64,000 nucleotides of DNA, taken from Colwellia sp. M166. Its GTDB lineage: Bacteria; Pseudomonadota; Gammaproteobacteria; Enterobacterales; Alteromonadaceae. The DNA lies in assembly GCF_024585285.1 (NCBI RefSeq), contig NZ_CP040755.1, positions 1,612,001 through 1,676,000 of the forward strand, in the 5' to 3' direction. A program made the position numbers and the translations under genes. The notes under the pieces are model-generated. The model had not been told where the DNA came from. It made no database searches and saw only the letters and a program-made list of their open reading frames with translations. Below, in pieces: positions 37,359 to 47,003 of the stretch (the stretch's first letter is position 1; every line of letters begins with the position of its first letter).

Positions 37359-38258
37359 TTAAAAATATCCTTCCATTTTCTTTTTCTCCATCGAGCCAGC
37401 AGAGTCGTGATCAATCACGCGCCCTTGTCGTTCGGAGGTTTTGGTTAATAGCATTTCTTGAATAATTTCAGGTAAAGTCGTCGCTGTTGACTCAACAGCA
37501 CCTGTTAATGGGTAACAACCTAAGGTTCTAAAGCGCACACTTTTCATTTGTACTTCTTCATCATCACCAATTGGCATGCGGTCATCATCAACCATAATTA
37601 ATGTCCCGTCACGTTCAACTACTGGACGTTTTTCAGCTAGATATAACGGTACAATTGGAATACTTTCTAAATAAATATATTGCCAAATATCAAGTTCGGT
37701 CCAGTTTGATAAGGGAAAAACTCGGATGCTTTCACCTTTATTAACTTTACCGTTGTAAACATTCCACAACTCTGGACGTTGGCTTTTAGGATCCCAACGA
37801 TGGTTTTTATCACGGAATGAATAAACACGCTCTTTGGCACGCGACTTTTCTTCATCACGGCGTGCGCCACCAAAGGCCGCATCAAAACCATATTGGTCTA
37901 ATGCCTGCTTTAAGCCTTGCGTTTTCATGATATCAGTATGCTTAGCACTACCATGTTCAAAAGGGCTGATATTCATCGCCATGCCCTCAGGATTTTTATG
38001 CACCAGTAAATCAAAGCCATGGTCTTTCGCCATTTGATCACGAAAAGCGATCATCTCTTTGAATTTCCAGTTAGTATCAACATGAAGTAGTGGAAAAGGT
38101 ATTTTACCCGGCGCAAAAGCTTTACGCGCTAGGTGTAATAGTACCGCTGAATCTTTACCTACAGAGTAAAGCATTACGGGATTATCAAATTCTGCGGCAA
38201 CTTCGCGCATAATATGGATAGATTCGGCTTCAAGCTTTTGTAAATGTGTTAAAGGCAT
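37359..38258 (-). CDS. cysD: Sulfate adenylyltransferase subunit 2 CysD
   Basis: A 299-residue PP-loop adenylyltransferase. [18 protein letters not shown] is the PP-loop, [15 protein letters not shown] and the C-terminal [11 protein letters not shown] segment are conserved. It forms APS together with CysN. No strong ribosome site is visible before the ATG. About 145 bp without the repeat family separate it from pgi. Confidence 0.95.
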   Translation of the reverse strand: MPLTHLQKLEAESIHIMREVAAEFDNPVMLYSVGKDSAVLLHLARKAFAPGKIPFPLLHVDTNWKFKEMIAFRDQMAKDHGFDLLVHKNPEGMAMNISPFEHGSAKHTDIMKTQGLKQALDQYGFDAAFGGARRDEEKSRAKERVYSFRDKNHRWDPKSQRPELWNVYNGKVNKGESIRVFPLSNWTELDIWQYIYLESIPIVPLYLAEKRPVVERDGTLIMVDDDRMPIGDDEEVQMKSVRFRTLGCYPLTGAVESTATTLPEIIQEMLLTKTSERQGRVIDHDSAGSMEKKKMEGYF

Positions 38259-38402
38259 CGCTGTTCACTAAAGGTGTTGACATAATATTGGTTAATATCA
38301 TGCCACAGCGACCAAGCATTATCCATATAAGTAAAAGCTTGGTTATACCAAAATAATATAAAGCTAAAAATTCAGAGTAACTAAAGTGCTATTGGGATTA
38401 AT

Positions 38403-40049
38403 TTAGCTGTTACCTAAATTATGTTTATAGCGACGGATCAGTGCTAATGAGGAAGCAGAGAGTGTTGTACTATCAATTTCGGCCATCGGCTTAGCCATAA
38501 CATTTAGTACTTCTTTACCTAGCTGTTTGCCTAATTCTACGCCCCACTGATCGTAAGAATTTACTTGCCAGATAACGCCTTGGACAAATATTTTATGCTC
38601 ATAAAGCGCCAACAGCGCACCTAGCGATTTCGGATCAAGCTGCTGCATCAATAAAGTGTTACTTGGGGTGTTGCCTTTCATGGTTTTATGGCTAGCGAGC
38701 CTTTTAATCTCAGCTTCATCTGCGCCAGATAAACGCAGCTCTTGTTCGGCTTGTGCTAAGGTTTTACCTTGCATTAGCGCTTCGCTTTGCGCAAAACAAT
38801 TTGCCACTAAGGCATCATGATTAGCTAAATGTTCACTGGTAGGAGCCAGTGATAAAATAAAATCAGTGGGAATAATATCAGCACTTTGATGCATTAATTG
38901 CATAAAAGCGTGCTGACCGTTCGTGCCCTCTTGACCAAAAACTACCGGCGCAGTTAAATAATTTAACTTGTTGCCATTATTATCAACAGATTTACCATTA
39001 CTTTCCATATCTGTTTGTTGCAAATACCCCGGCAAAGCCCTGAGCGCATGGTTGTAAGGTAAAATAGCTAAACTCGGGTAGCCTAAACCGTTACGATTCC
39101 AAACACCTAATAATGCCATAATAACGGGCATATTCTGCTCAAACGTTGCATGTTTAAAATGCTCGTCCATCGCGTGAGCACCGGCTTTTAAAGCATTAAA
39201 ATGCGTATTACCAATGATCAATGCCAGTGGTAAACCCACCGCTGACCATAACGAAAATCGGCCCCCTACCCAATCCCACATAGGCAAAATGTTTTCCGCA
39301 TTTATACCAAATTGTGTCGCAGCCGCAATATTAGTGCTTACCGCATACCAGTGTTGAGCAATAATGTCAGCAGGTGAATTATCGCTATCAGCTAAAGCTT
39401 TAAGCATCCACGCTTTAACGATAGTGGCGTTCAGTAGAGTTTCTTGAGTAGAAAAGGTTTTAGAAATAACCACCACGAGTGTGGTTGAGGCATTAAGTTT
39501 AGCAAATTTTTCTTGTGCAGCGTCACCATCAACATTGGCTAGCACATGGGCTTTCAAACCTTGCTGATGATAAGGAACCAGTGCTGACAAGGCCACTTTT
39601 ACGCCATAATAAGAGCCACCAATACCTATCGCGAGAATATCAGTAAACTTTTCGCCTGTAATCGAGCGAACATTACCTGATTGCACATCATCAACAATCT
39701 TCGCCATTTTAGCTTCAGTATCAATAACCTCTTGCGCCTCTGCACCTAAAACATCATGTTTCATCGCATCTGGCGCACGTAATACCGTATGTAATACCGC
39801 ACGTTGTTCAGTGCAGTTTAATTCATCACCCGCAAACTGAGCCGCTATTTTACCGGCAAGGTCAACTTGCTCAGCCAAAGTAAATAACGGCGCAAACTCG
39901 CTATCAACAATATTTTGCTTAGCATAATCTAAAAATAAACCCGCTGCCGAAACCGAATAATTGTCACTTCGTGCATCATCACTAAACAGTGAAAACAACT
40001 CACGTATCCGCGCTTTAGTACTTAGCTTGGTTAAATACTCAATATCCAT
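38403..40049 (-). CDS. pgi: Glucose-6-phosphate isomerase
   Basis: A 548-residue Pgi interconverting glucose-6-P and fructose-6-P, full length. The signatures DWVGGRFSLWSAVGLP and GYLQQTDMESNGK, plus GQEGTNGQHAF and the C-terminal YDQWGVELGKQLGKE, are intact. It lies in the sugar-precursor block with galU and galE, as in many O-antigen regions. Confidence 0.96.
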   Translation of the reverse strand: MDIEYLTKLSTKARIRELFSLFSDDARSDNYSVSAAGLFLDYAKQNIVDSEFAPLFTLAEQVDLAGKIAAQFAGDELNCTEQRAVLHTVLRAPDAMKHDVLGAEAQEVIDTEAKMAKIVDDVQSGNVRSITGEKFTDILAIGIGGSYYGVKVALSALVPYHQQGLKAHVLANVDGDAAQEKFAKLNASTTLVVVISKTFSTQETLLNATIVKAWMLKALADSDNSPADIIAQHWYAVSTNIAAATQFGINAENILPMWDWVGGRFSLWSAVGLPLALIIGNTHFNALKAGAHAMDEHFKHATFEQNMPVIMALLGVWNRNGLGYPSLAILPYNHALRALPGYLQQTDMESNGKSVDNNGNKLNYLTAPVVFGQEGTNGQHAFMQLMHQSADIIPTDFILSLAPTSEHLANHDALVANCFAQSEALMQGKTLAQAEQELRLSGADEAEIKRLASHKTMKGNTPSNTLLMQQLDPKSLGALLALYEHKIFVQGVIWQVNSYDQWGVELGKQLGKEVLNVMAKPMAEIDSTTLSASSLALIRRYKHNLGNS

Positions 40050-40063
40050 ATAAATCTCTAAAG

Positions 40064-40213
40064 AAGTTTTAAGCTGTCAGACAAGAGACAGTTTAAAGTG
40101 TTAGTAAAACAAGCACCAAACTTATGGTTTTTCTTTTCTCTGACAGCTGACAGCTCAATACTAACAGCTTACAGCTATGTTTTTCTGAAAGCTTAAAACT
40201 GATAGCTGACAGA
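40064..40213. repeat. CTGANAGCT repeat spacer 6 (pgi - mntA)
   Basis: AAGCTGTCAG and related A forms, a core with AAGCACCAAACTTATGG, then CTCTGACAGCTGACAGCT, AACAGCTTACAGCT and CTGAAAGCTTAAAACTGATAGCTGACAG forms (split here for reading). Same A-core-B layout as the other spacers. Confidence 0.82.
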
Positions 40214-40219
40214 TTTTTC

Positions 40220-40543
40220 TTAGCTATATCTCTTTTCTTTTCCCGCTTTACGATAAAACTCTACACCAACTCGCTTAATATGTTCAAGTAAACTATTACT
40301 GTCTATATCTTCATAAATCGACAAGTCAAACTCATAAGGTAAGAGTAAATCATCTAACTCAATACTAATATTAATTAGGTCTTTATAAGTCAATTTTTCA
40401 CCTAAAAGCGTTATATCAATATCAGACCCTATCTTAAAGTTTCCCTTTGCTCTCGAGCCATAAAGTATTACCGTATCAATAGTTGAGTATTTTCTAAATA
40501 TAGCTTTAATGGCATCAATAGCATCAGGTTCTAAGCCAAACAT
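40220..40543 (-). CDS. mntA: MntA-like nucleotidyltransferase antitoxin
   Basis: A 107-residue minimal nucleotidyltransferase. G29-S30, ten residues, then D41-I-D43: the exact GSX10DXD motif of MntA. In the HepT/MntA (type VII) systems this enzyme adds AMP to the tyrosine of the HEPN toxin's RX4HXY motif and so silences it. It follows hepT by two bases. Assignment as antitoxin is from motif and pairing. Confidence 0.8.
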   Translation of the reverse strand: MFGLEPDAIDAIKAIFRKYSTIDTVILYGSRAKGNFKIGSDIDITLLGEKLTYKDLINISIELDDLLLPYEFDLSIYEDIDSNSLLEHIKRVGVEFYRKAGKEKRYS

Positions 40544-40545
40544 TA

Positions 40546-40974
40546 TTAAAGTAAACTCTGATCTTTTGTTTGAAGATCATTTAATTTGGTATTCAGCAAG
40601 ACAAAAGCATCGTAATACTCATTAATAATTTGTGCAGATATTTTAGCAGCAGTTTCACGATTATAAGTATGTGAAGTTAGCACTCTACTTTTAATCATTT
40701 CCATCCATAAACTGCCATTATCAATTAGACCGCGTTTAAAGGCTATACGAATAGCATCACGACTACCTTGAATACCAACTTCCGCCTGCGCTTCATAAAA
40801 ATCTTTAATAACATTCCAGGCTAACTCATAGTTATATTCAAAGGCCTGAATTAAGCCTTGCTCTTCCAGTTTACTGAGTGGGCGTTCTTTATTTAAATTT
40901 ACAGCCTCAGATAACCCATTAAGGGCTAAATTAAAATTACTCAACCTTTGTTGCCATCGAACATCTAAAGACAT
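40546..40974 (-). CDS. hepT: HepT-like HEPN ribonuclease toxin
   Basis: A 142-residue helical protein of the nucleotidyltransferase-substrate-binding / HEPN family (HI0074-like). R97-x4-H102-x-Y104 (SRVLTSHTYN) is the RX4HXY active site and AMPylation tyrosine of HepT. HEPN toxins cut RNA. The gene pair lies between galU and pgi with CTGANAGCT repeats on both sides and is unrelated to sugar metabolism. Confidence 0.8.
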   Translation of the reverse strand: MSLDVRWQQRLSNFNLALNGLSEAVNLNKERPLSKLEEQGLIQAFEYNYELAWNVIKDFYEAQAEVGIQGSRDAIRIAFKRGLIDNGSLWMEMIKSRVLTSHTYNRETAAKISAQIINEYYDAFVLLNTKLNDLQTKDQSLL

Positions 40975-41013
40975 ATATAACCTTTGAGTGTTAAGAATGC
41001 AGTAAACCTGATT

Positions 41014-41089
41014 AGCTTTAAGCTGTCTGCGATTCTTTTTTCTTTTCTTTTCTTTAAACTGAAAGCTTAAAACTGATAGCTTAAAACTT
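41014..41089. repeat. CTGANAGCT repeat spacer 7 (hepT - galU)
   Basis: A short version: GCTTTAAGCTGTCTGC on the left, then a T/C-rich core, then AAACTGAAAGCTTAAAACTG and ATAGCTTAAAACTT. It abuts the galU 3' end. Confidence 0.75.
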
Positions 41090-41092
41090 AAT

Positions 41093-41995
41093 TTAACTAT
41101 TCATCAACTCAGTCAAATAACTTCTAAATTCATCAGCCATTTCTGGGTGACGTAAACCATATTCAACATTGGCTTTCATATAACCTAACTTAGAACCACA
41201 ATCATGTGACTTACCTGTCATATGAAATGCTTCAACGGTTTCTTTTTCCATTAGCATCGCAATAGCATCAGTTAATTGAATTTCATCACCCGCACCAGGC
41301 GGTGTTAGTTTTAATAAATCCCAAATTTTTTCAGATAACACATAACGGCCAACCACAGCGAGATTTGACGGCGCGTCTTCCATCGCTGGCTTTTCAACAA
41401 TAGCAGTCATGGGTTGTGACTGGCCAGGTGCGAGATCAACACCACCACAATCGACCACACCGTAACTACTGACTTGCTCCATAGGAACAGGCTCAACCAT
41501 AATTTGGCTGTAACCACCTACCTCGTTATAACGGCTTAACATCGCGGCTAAATTTTCAGTTTTTAAATCTGCAGTCGCATCATCTAAAATAACATCAGGC
41601 AACACCACCACAAACGGTTCATTACCAATAATCGGTCGAGCTTTTAATACCGCATGACCCAAACCTTTTGCTTCACCTTGGCGAACATGCAAAATGGTGA
41701 CATCTTTTGGACATATTGCTTGAATTTCATCAAGTAACTGGCGCTTAACACGCTTTTCTAATGTCGTTTCCAGCTCAAATGATTTATCAAAATGATTTTC
41801 AATGGCGTTTTTAGAAGAATGCGTAACTAACACAATTTCTTTAATACCGGCAGCAATACATTCATTAACAATGTATTGAATAAGGGGTTTATCAACAATC
41901 GGCAGCATTTCTTTTGGAATAGCTTTAGTTGCTGGCAACATTCGAGTACCTAAACCTGCGACAGGTATTACCGCTTTTGTGATCTTATTTGGCAT
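41093..41995 (-). CDS. galU: UTP-glucose-1-phosphate uridylyltransferase GalU
   Basis: About 300 residues, makes UDP-glucose. [24 protein letters not shown] is the nucleotide-binding signature. Start at 41995 ([14 protein letters not shown]) because AAGGAT lies a suitable distance upstream and homologues begin there; an upstream open extension of 19 codons looks non-native. UDP-glucose feeds GalE and the polysaccharide genes. Confidence 0.95.
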   Translation of the reverse strand: MPNKITKAVIPVAGLGTRMLPATKAIPKEMLPIVDKPLIQYIVNECIAAGIKEIVLVTHSSKNAIENHFDKSFELETTLEKRVKRQLLDEIQAICPKDVTILHVRQGEAKGLGHAVLKARPIIGNEPFVVVLPDVILDDATADLKTENLAAMLSRYNEVGGYSQIMVEPVPMEQVSSYGVVDCGGVDLAPGQSQPMTAIVEKPAMEDAPSNLAVVGRYVLSEKIWDLLKLTPPGAGDEIQLTDAIAMLMEKETVEAFHMTGKSHDCGSKLGYMKANVEYGLRHPEMADEFRSYLTELMNS

Positions 41996-42242
41996 TTTTA
42001 TCCTTATTGGCAACTTTATATTTATTGTATGGGTTGTTTCAGTACTTGTCATGACATTTATAGATGAAAAATTTGAAGCCGTATTGTCTAGCGATAGAAT
42101 AATTACAGCGTTTCCCCCCTTTCAAACGATTGCTAACAATGACACCTAAAGCTAGTACAAAGCGCTATTTTAAATCACCAAAACTGCTTACAACAACTCA
42201 ATAATTTAATATATTTCAGTTATTTTTAGCTACGGGTAATAT

Positions 42243-43343
42243 TTATGAATATTGCTCTGCTATCCAGTTTTGGTATGAGCCATCCATCACACTCTGCCAC
42301 CAAGCTTCATTATTTAAATACCAAGCAACGGTTTTAGCAATACCCGTTTCAAATGACTCTTTCGGTTGGTAGCTCAACTCATTGTTGGTTTTAGTCGCGT
42401 CAATGGCATAACGACGGTCGTGGCCAAGCCGGTCTTTCACGTAAGTAATAAGTGATTCAGTGTTTTGCGCCATCGCCGCTTTAGCCGCCGGAAAACGGGT
42501 AGCTAAATTTGTGTTTTTAACAAACTCATGTTCAACCAATTTTGAAATAGTTTTAACAATATCAATATTTGCCCATTCATTGTCGCCACCAATATTGTAA
42601 TTTTCACCAACTCGGCCATTTTGTAAAACTAAATCAATGCCGTAAGCGTGATCTTCAACGTATAGCCAGTCTCTAATTTGTTGGCCATCTCCGTATATTG
42701 GCAAGGCTTTATCGTGCAAAATATTAGTAATAACTAAAGGAATAAGCTTTTCAGGAAAATGAAATGGCCCATAATTATTTGAACAATTACTGGTAGTAAC
42801 ATTTAAGCCATAAGTATGATGATAAGCACGCACTAAGTGATCACTTGCTGCTTTACTGGCAGAATAAGGTGAATTAGGGGCGTACGCCGTATCTTCGGTA
42901 AAAGCAGGGTCAGTAGATGAAAGCGTGCCATATACTTCATCGGTAGATACATGATGAAAACGATGGCCTTCATGAATACTCTCGCCGTCTAACCACACTT
43001 TTTTAGCCGCTTTAAGTAAACTATACGTGCCGATGATATTGGTTTCAATAAATGCATCTGGGCCAGTAATTGAGCGGTCAACATGAGATTCCGCCGCAAA
43101 ATGCACTAAGGTATCAATACCATGTTCAAGCAGTAATGTTTCAATTAACCCCTGGTCGCAAATATTACCGTGCACAAAGGTAAAGTTAGCTTGGTCTTTT
43201 ACAGAATCTAAGTTAGCAACATTGCCGGCATAAGTTAGTGCATCAAGCACCACGACTTTATCAGTCGGATATTTAGCCATCCAATAGTGCACAAAGTTAG
43301 CACCAATAAAACCCGCACCACCTGTAACTAATAATCTTTTCAT
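42243..43343 (-). CDS. rmlB: dTDP-glucose 4,6-dehydratase, copy 2
   Basis: A 366-residue paralogue of the gene at 25832-26932 with the same catalytic motifs (STDEVYG, YSASKAASD). Last gene of the O-antigen/capsule operon in this window. About 190-250 bp of non-repeat DNA follow before galU. Substitutions relative to copy 1 are conservative (K/R, S/T, I/V), so both should be active. Confidence 0.96.
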   Translation of the reverse strand: MKRLLVTGGAGFIGANFVHYWMAKYPTDKVVVLDALTYAGNVANLDSVKDQANFTFVHGNICDQGLIETLLLEHGIDTLVHFAAESHVDRSITGPDAFIETNIIGTYSLLKAAKKVWLDGESIHEGHRFHHVSTDEVYGTLSSTDPAFTEDTAYAPNSPYSASKAASDHLVRAYHHTYGLNVTTSNCSNNYGPFHFPEKLIPLVITNILHDKALPIYGDGQQIRDWLYVEDHAYGIDLVLQNGRVGENYNIGGDNEWANIDIVKTISKLVEHEFVKNTNLATRFPAAKAAMAQNTESLITYVKDRLGHDRRYAIDATKTNNELSYQPKESFETGIAKTVAWYLNNEAWWQSVMDGSYQNWIAEQYS

Positions 43344-43351
43344 AATAATCT

Positions 43352-44248
43352 CTAATTAATAAACGCTAATTGTGCTTCACGCTCTACTTTTAGCGCTGTC
43401 AACATAGCTTTTAACTGTTCTTGCCAGTGTGTTAACGATATTTCCGGTAAAGCGTTTGCTAAACTCGCTTTATCCATCACACTATAATGTGGGCGTTTAG
43501 CAGGCGTTGGATATTGCGCAGTGGTGATCGGCTTAATAGCTATTCTTTTATCTAACAAGCCAAGCTCCAAGCCAAAGTTTTGAATTGCCACAGCCAAATC
43601 AAACCAACTTGCCACACCCGAATCTGTATAATGATGAATACCAATCACTTGGTTATTCAGGCATGCAATACATGTTTCCGCTAGGCCTTTCGCATAAGTT
43701 GGGCTACCTATTTGGTCACTGATAACACCAAGTTCTGGTTTAGACGCCATTAAATTCAACATGGTTTTTACAAAGTTATTGCCGTGCGTGGAATACACCC
43801 AAGACGTCCGAATAATAGCGCTACGCTCGGGATAAATATCGGCAATTAGCTGTTCACCTTGGGCTTTACTCGCGCCATATACACCTAGTGGGTTTATTTT
43901 ATCACTTGGTAAATAAGGCGAGCCTTTATCACCATGAAACACAAAATCAGTTGAAACATGTACAAGCGGGACAGCTAAGGCTTTACAGGCTTGGGCTAAA
44001 TTACCCACAGCTTTTGCGTTAAGCATAAAAGCATTTTCAACATCGCTTTCAGCTTTATCTACTGCGGTATAAGCAGACGCATTAATAACACCTGCAGCAT
44101 TATGAAGATGCAACATGTTAGTAAGCGCAGTTACATCTTCAAGGTTAACATCATCTCGCCCAAAACAAACGATTTCATGCTCAGGCGTCGAAAGCTGGGC
44201 TAATTCCCAAGCAAGCTGGCCAGATTTTCCAATAACAATTATTTTCAT
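43352..44248 (-). CDS. rmlD: dTDP-4-dehydrorhamnose reductase, copy 2
   Basis: A 298-residue paralogue of copy 1; VIGKSGQLAWEL, NASAYTAVDKAE and YGASKAQGE conserved. Eight bases separate it from rmlB. It differs from copy 1 more than rmlB does, mainly in the C-terminal third, which fits older duplication with uneven homogenisation. Confidence 0.94.
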   Translation of the reverse strand: MKIIVIGKSGQLAWELAQLSTPEHEIVCFGRDDVNLEDVTALTNMLHLHNAAGVINASAYTAVDKAESDVENAFMLNAKAVGNLAQACKALAVPLVHVSTDFVFHGDKGSPYLPSDKINPLGVYGASKAQGEQLIADIYPERSAIIRTSWVYSTHGNNFVKTMLNLMASKPELGVISDQIGSPTYAKGLAETCIACLNNQVIGIHHYTDSGVASWFDLAVAIQNFGLELGLLDKRIAIKPITTAQYPTPAKRPHYSVMDKASLANALPEISLTHWQEQLKAMLTALKVEREAQLAFIN

Positions 44249-44293
44249 TTTATTGTCTATATTACTATATCTATTTATTGGCTAGTCTATTTA

Positions 44294-44839
44294 CTAGAAC
44301 GAGGGCGCATCTTTAAACAATAACCCTACTTCATCTTTTGCAGATAACGAAGGTAAATTACCATCGCGTAGCGGCCATTGGATGTTTAACGCAGGATCAT
44401 CCCATAACAATGAAACTTCATGCTCAGGGGCATAGTAATCGGTACATTTATAAACAAACTCTGCTGAATCACTCATCACATAAAAACCATGAGCAAAGCC
44501 TTCAGGCACCCATAATTGACGTTTATTTTCACCAGAAAGTACAACACCAACATGCTGGCCATAAGTAGGTGATGATTTACGCATATCAACCGCAACGTCG
44601 TAAACTTCACCAGAAGTAACACGCACAAGCTTACCTTGAGTGTTTTTCAGTTGGTAATGTAAGCCTCGTAAAATGCCATGCCCTGACTTACTATGGTTGT
44701 CTTGTACAAAAGTGCGTGCTGCACAGTGCTTAGTAAACTCATCAACACGAAAGGTTTCCATAAAAAAACCACGTTCATCACCAAACACGTTTGGCTCAAT
44801 AATTTTTACATCCGCTATAGCAGTATCTATATAATTCAT
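44294..44839 (-). CDS. rmlC: dTDP-4-dehydrorhamnose 3,5-epimerase, copy 2
   Basis: A 181-residue paralogue of copy 1 with intact catalytic His in GHGILRGLHYQ. In copy 1 the start codon overlaps the rmlA stop; here the start lies 213 bp from rmlA because of inserted repeats, so coupling is lost. Confidence 0.95.
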   Translation of the reverse strand: MNYIDTAIADVKIIEPNVFGDERGFFMETFRVDEFTKHCAARTFVQDNHSKSGHGILRGLHYQLKNTQGKLVRVTSGEVYDVAVDMRKSSPTYGQHVGVVLSGENKRQLWVPEGFAHGFYVMSDSAEFVYKCTDYYAPEHEVSLLWDDPALNIQWPLRDGNLPSLSAKDEVGLLFKDAPSF

Positions 44840-44850
44840 AAAATCTCATT

Positions 44851-44948
44851 AAAGCTGTAAGTTAGAAGCTTGCAGCTATCAGTTAAACAAGTGCCACATC
44901 ATGGTTGTGGTTTACTGCAAGCTCAAAACTGTCAGCTTATAGCTATGT
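44851..44948. repeat. CTGANAGCT repeat spacer 8 (rmlC2 - rmlA2)
   Basis: A arm AAGCTGTAAG, GAAGCTTGCAGCTATCAG, core AAGTGCCACATCATGGTTG (the reverse complement in type of the core in spacers 4 and 5), then B arm TTTACTGCAAGCTC and CTGTCAGCTTATAGCT. The element is inverted relative to spacers 4 and 5. Confidence 0.82.
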
Positions 44949-44961
44949 TTCTGTTGTCTAC

Positions 44962-45036
44962 CGTAGAGGCGAATTTATTCGCAGTGCTACAAACAAAATT
45001 TAACCACAAACAAGCGACTAAAGCCGCGCTCCCTAC
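44962..45036. repeat. REP-type doublet (BIME-like) in the rmlA2-rmlC2 gap
   Basis: Two inverted REP-like units: GTAGAGGCGAATTTATTCGC (about 44963) and AGCGACTAAAGCCGCGCTCC (about 45013, then CTACA), each with a G-rich head and a small stem-loop (GCGAATttATTCGC; GCGACtaaaGCCGC). This resembles REP doublets spread by RAYT transposases. Only one such doublet is seen in this window. Confidence 0.6.
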
Positions 45037-45052
45037 AAAAAATAAAGAATAC

Positions 45053-45931
45053 TTAAAACACCCGATCTTCAATTAATTTAATCAAATACTCACCATAGCC
45101 ACTTTTACGCAAAGGCTGTGCTATTTCACGCAACTTCTCTTCACTCAACCAACCATTGCGATAAGCTACTTCTTCAGGACAATTAACTTTCAGACCTTGG
45201 CGTTTATCAATAGTAGAAATAAATTGTGCAGCCGCGAGTAAATCATCATGAGTACCGGTATCAAGCCAAGCCGTACCACGGCCCATAATTTCAACTTTTA
45301 ATTCACCTGCTTGCAAGTACTGGTCAATAACATCAGTAATTTCTAATTCGCCACGCGCTGAAGGCTTAACATTTTTAGCAAATTCAACTACACGTGAATC
45401 AAAAAAGTATAATCCTGGCACTGCATAATTCGACTTAGGCTCAGCCGGCTTTTCTTCAATAGAAATTGCCGTACCACTAGCGTCAAACTCAACTACACCG
45501 TAAGAACGTGGATTGGAAACATGATAGCCAAAAACAGTACCACCTGTTGTTTGCGCATTGGCGCTTTGCAGTGACTTAGTTAAGTCATGTCCATAAAACA
45601 TATTATCGCCAAGCACTAATGCAGCTGGGGCTCCATCAAGAAATTCTTCAGCAAGGATAAAAGCTTGGGCTAAACCATCAGGGCTAGGCTGCTCTTTATA
45701 GGAAATTGAAATTCCAAAATTTTCGCCATTACCGAGTAAATCTTCAAAACGACTAGTTTCTTCAGGAGTTGATATAATCAATATCTCTCGTATCCCTGCT
45801 TGCATTAAGGTAGCAAGAGGATAATAAACCATTGGCTTATCGTAAACTGGCATCAATTGCTTACTAACCACTTTTGTGAGTGGATAAAGGCGAGTACCAC
45901 TACCACCTGCTAAGATAATTCCTTTTCTCAT
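45053..45931 (-). CDS. rmlA: Glucose-1-phosphate thymidylyltransferase, copy 2
   Basis: A 292-residue paralogue of copy 1 with [17 protein letters not shown] and LGDNMFYG intact. Copy 1 stops with TGA overlapping rmlC; this copy ends in TAA and is followed by repeat DNA. It lies ten bases after the DUF1972 rhamnosyltransferase gene. Confidence 0.96.
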   Translation of the reverse strand: MRKGIILAGGSGTRLYPLTKVVSKQLMPVYDKPMVYYPLATLMQAGIREILIISTPEETSRFEDLLGNGENFGISISYKEQPSPDGLAQAFILAEEFLDGAPAALVLGDNMFYGHDLTKSLQSANAQTTGGTVFGYHVSNPRSYGVVEFDASGTAISIEEKPAEPKSNYAVPGLYFFDSRVVEFAKNVKPSARGELEITDVIDQYLQAGELKVEIMGRGTAWLDTGTHDDLLAAAQFISTIDKRQGLKVNCPEEVAYRNGWLSEEKLREIAQPLRKSGYGEYLIKLIEDRVF

Positions 45932-45941
45932 AATTTTCTCT

Positions 45942-46994
45942 TTATTTAAACAAACTAAAATACTGTTCTTTTACTATTTTCCAAGTATAGCGGCGCTCTG
46001 CTATTTCTTGCATAACAACGCCGTTATTGAAGGTTGCAGAATTCTCTATCAACTCGACTAATTCCTCAGTGTTTTTAAAGAACCGAGCCTTACTTTCGGT
46101 TGAAGCAATATTGTAGTTGCAATCATAAGCAACAATGCTTTTATTAAAGTGCATCATTTCAACTAAAGAAGGGTTAGTACCGCCTGCTGAATGCCCATGT
46201 ACATAAAAACTACATTTTTGACGAATATCAAAAAGCGTATTAATATCATAAATAGGATTAATAATTTCTATATTATCATACTGGTCATATTTAGCTTTCA
46301 TGGTTCGACCAAACTCACTATTGTCCCAGTTACCAATGAATTTTAATGCTTTATCTTTTTGGCTAAATGCTTCTAAAATTAATTCAATATTATTTTCAGG
46401 CTCGATTCTACATAAAGCTAATGCATACCCCTCATCCGAACGGTTTAAATCATTTACAACCGCATGATCACCACCATAAGCTATGACTTCTGACACAACA
46501 CCATATTCATTTTTTACATAATCCGCGATCGCTTGATTGTCGGAAATAACAACATCAGAATATTTCACTGCTAATTTTTCAGAAAGCTTTAAAAAACGTT
46601 TCGGCCATTTACCCCACTTTGCTCTGCGCCACTCTAAACCATCAATATTTGTGATAATTTTAGCCTTAGTGAACAGCCTGATAAAAGGTAAGGAAATAGC
46701 ACCGGATACACCTAACAGCAGAATATTATCAGTACCTTTAATTACTGCATGACATAACGAGAAAATATCATATGGAATACTTTGTACGCCATTGGCGTTT
46801 AAAGGAATATAATACAATTGTGCATTTTTGTATTTTTTGGCTTTGTCGCTATAGCTTTTTGAAGAGCAATAAACGCTAATCACTTTATCATTTTCATTTT
46901 CATCGAGTAAATTCTCAACTAACGTTTCAAACCCGCCATAACAGGCAGGAACACCAACGGTGCCAATGATTGATATCATAACTCTTTTACTCAT
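45942..46994 (-). CDS. DUF1972 / GT4 rhamnosyltransferase (predicted)
   Basis: A 350-residue glycosyltransferase. The N-terminus [20 protein letters not shown] is the hallmark of DUF1972 (Cps2T-like) enzymes, several of which are beta-1,4-rhamnosyltransferases. The C-terminal GT-B domain shows [18 protein letters not shown], where the nucleotide sugar binds. Next to rmlACDB it probably uses dTDP-rhamnose; the acceptor is unknown. Confidence 0.85.
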   Translation of the reverse strand: MSKRVMISIIGTVGVPACYGGFETLVENLLDENENDKVISVYCSSKSYSDKAKKYKNAQLYYIPLNANGVQSIPYDIFSLCHAVIKGTDNILLLGVSGAISLPFIRLFTKAKIITNIDGLEWRRAKWGKWPKRFLKLSEKLAVKYSDVVISDNQAIADYVKNEYGVVSEVIAYGGDHAVVNDLNRSDEGYALALCRIEPENNIELILEAFSQKDKALKFIGNWDNSEFGRTMKAKYDQYDNIEIINPIYDINTLFDIRQKCSFYVHGHSAGGTNPSLVEMMHFNKSIVAYDCNYNIASTESKARFFKNTEELVELIENSATFNNGVVMQEIAERRYTWKIVKEQYFSLFK

Positions 46995-47003
46995 AGGAAA
47001 ATT

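Noticed and set aside
41996..42052. N-terminal extension of GalU
   Set aside because: The AAGGAT ribosome site and homologous start both favour the ATG at 41995.
44870..45076. 68-residue plus-strand open frame
   Set aside because: It is made of the CTGANAGCT repeat, the REP doublet and the antisense end of rmlA2; no ribosome site or protein-like composition.
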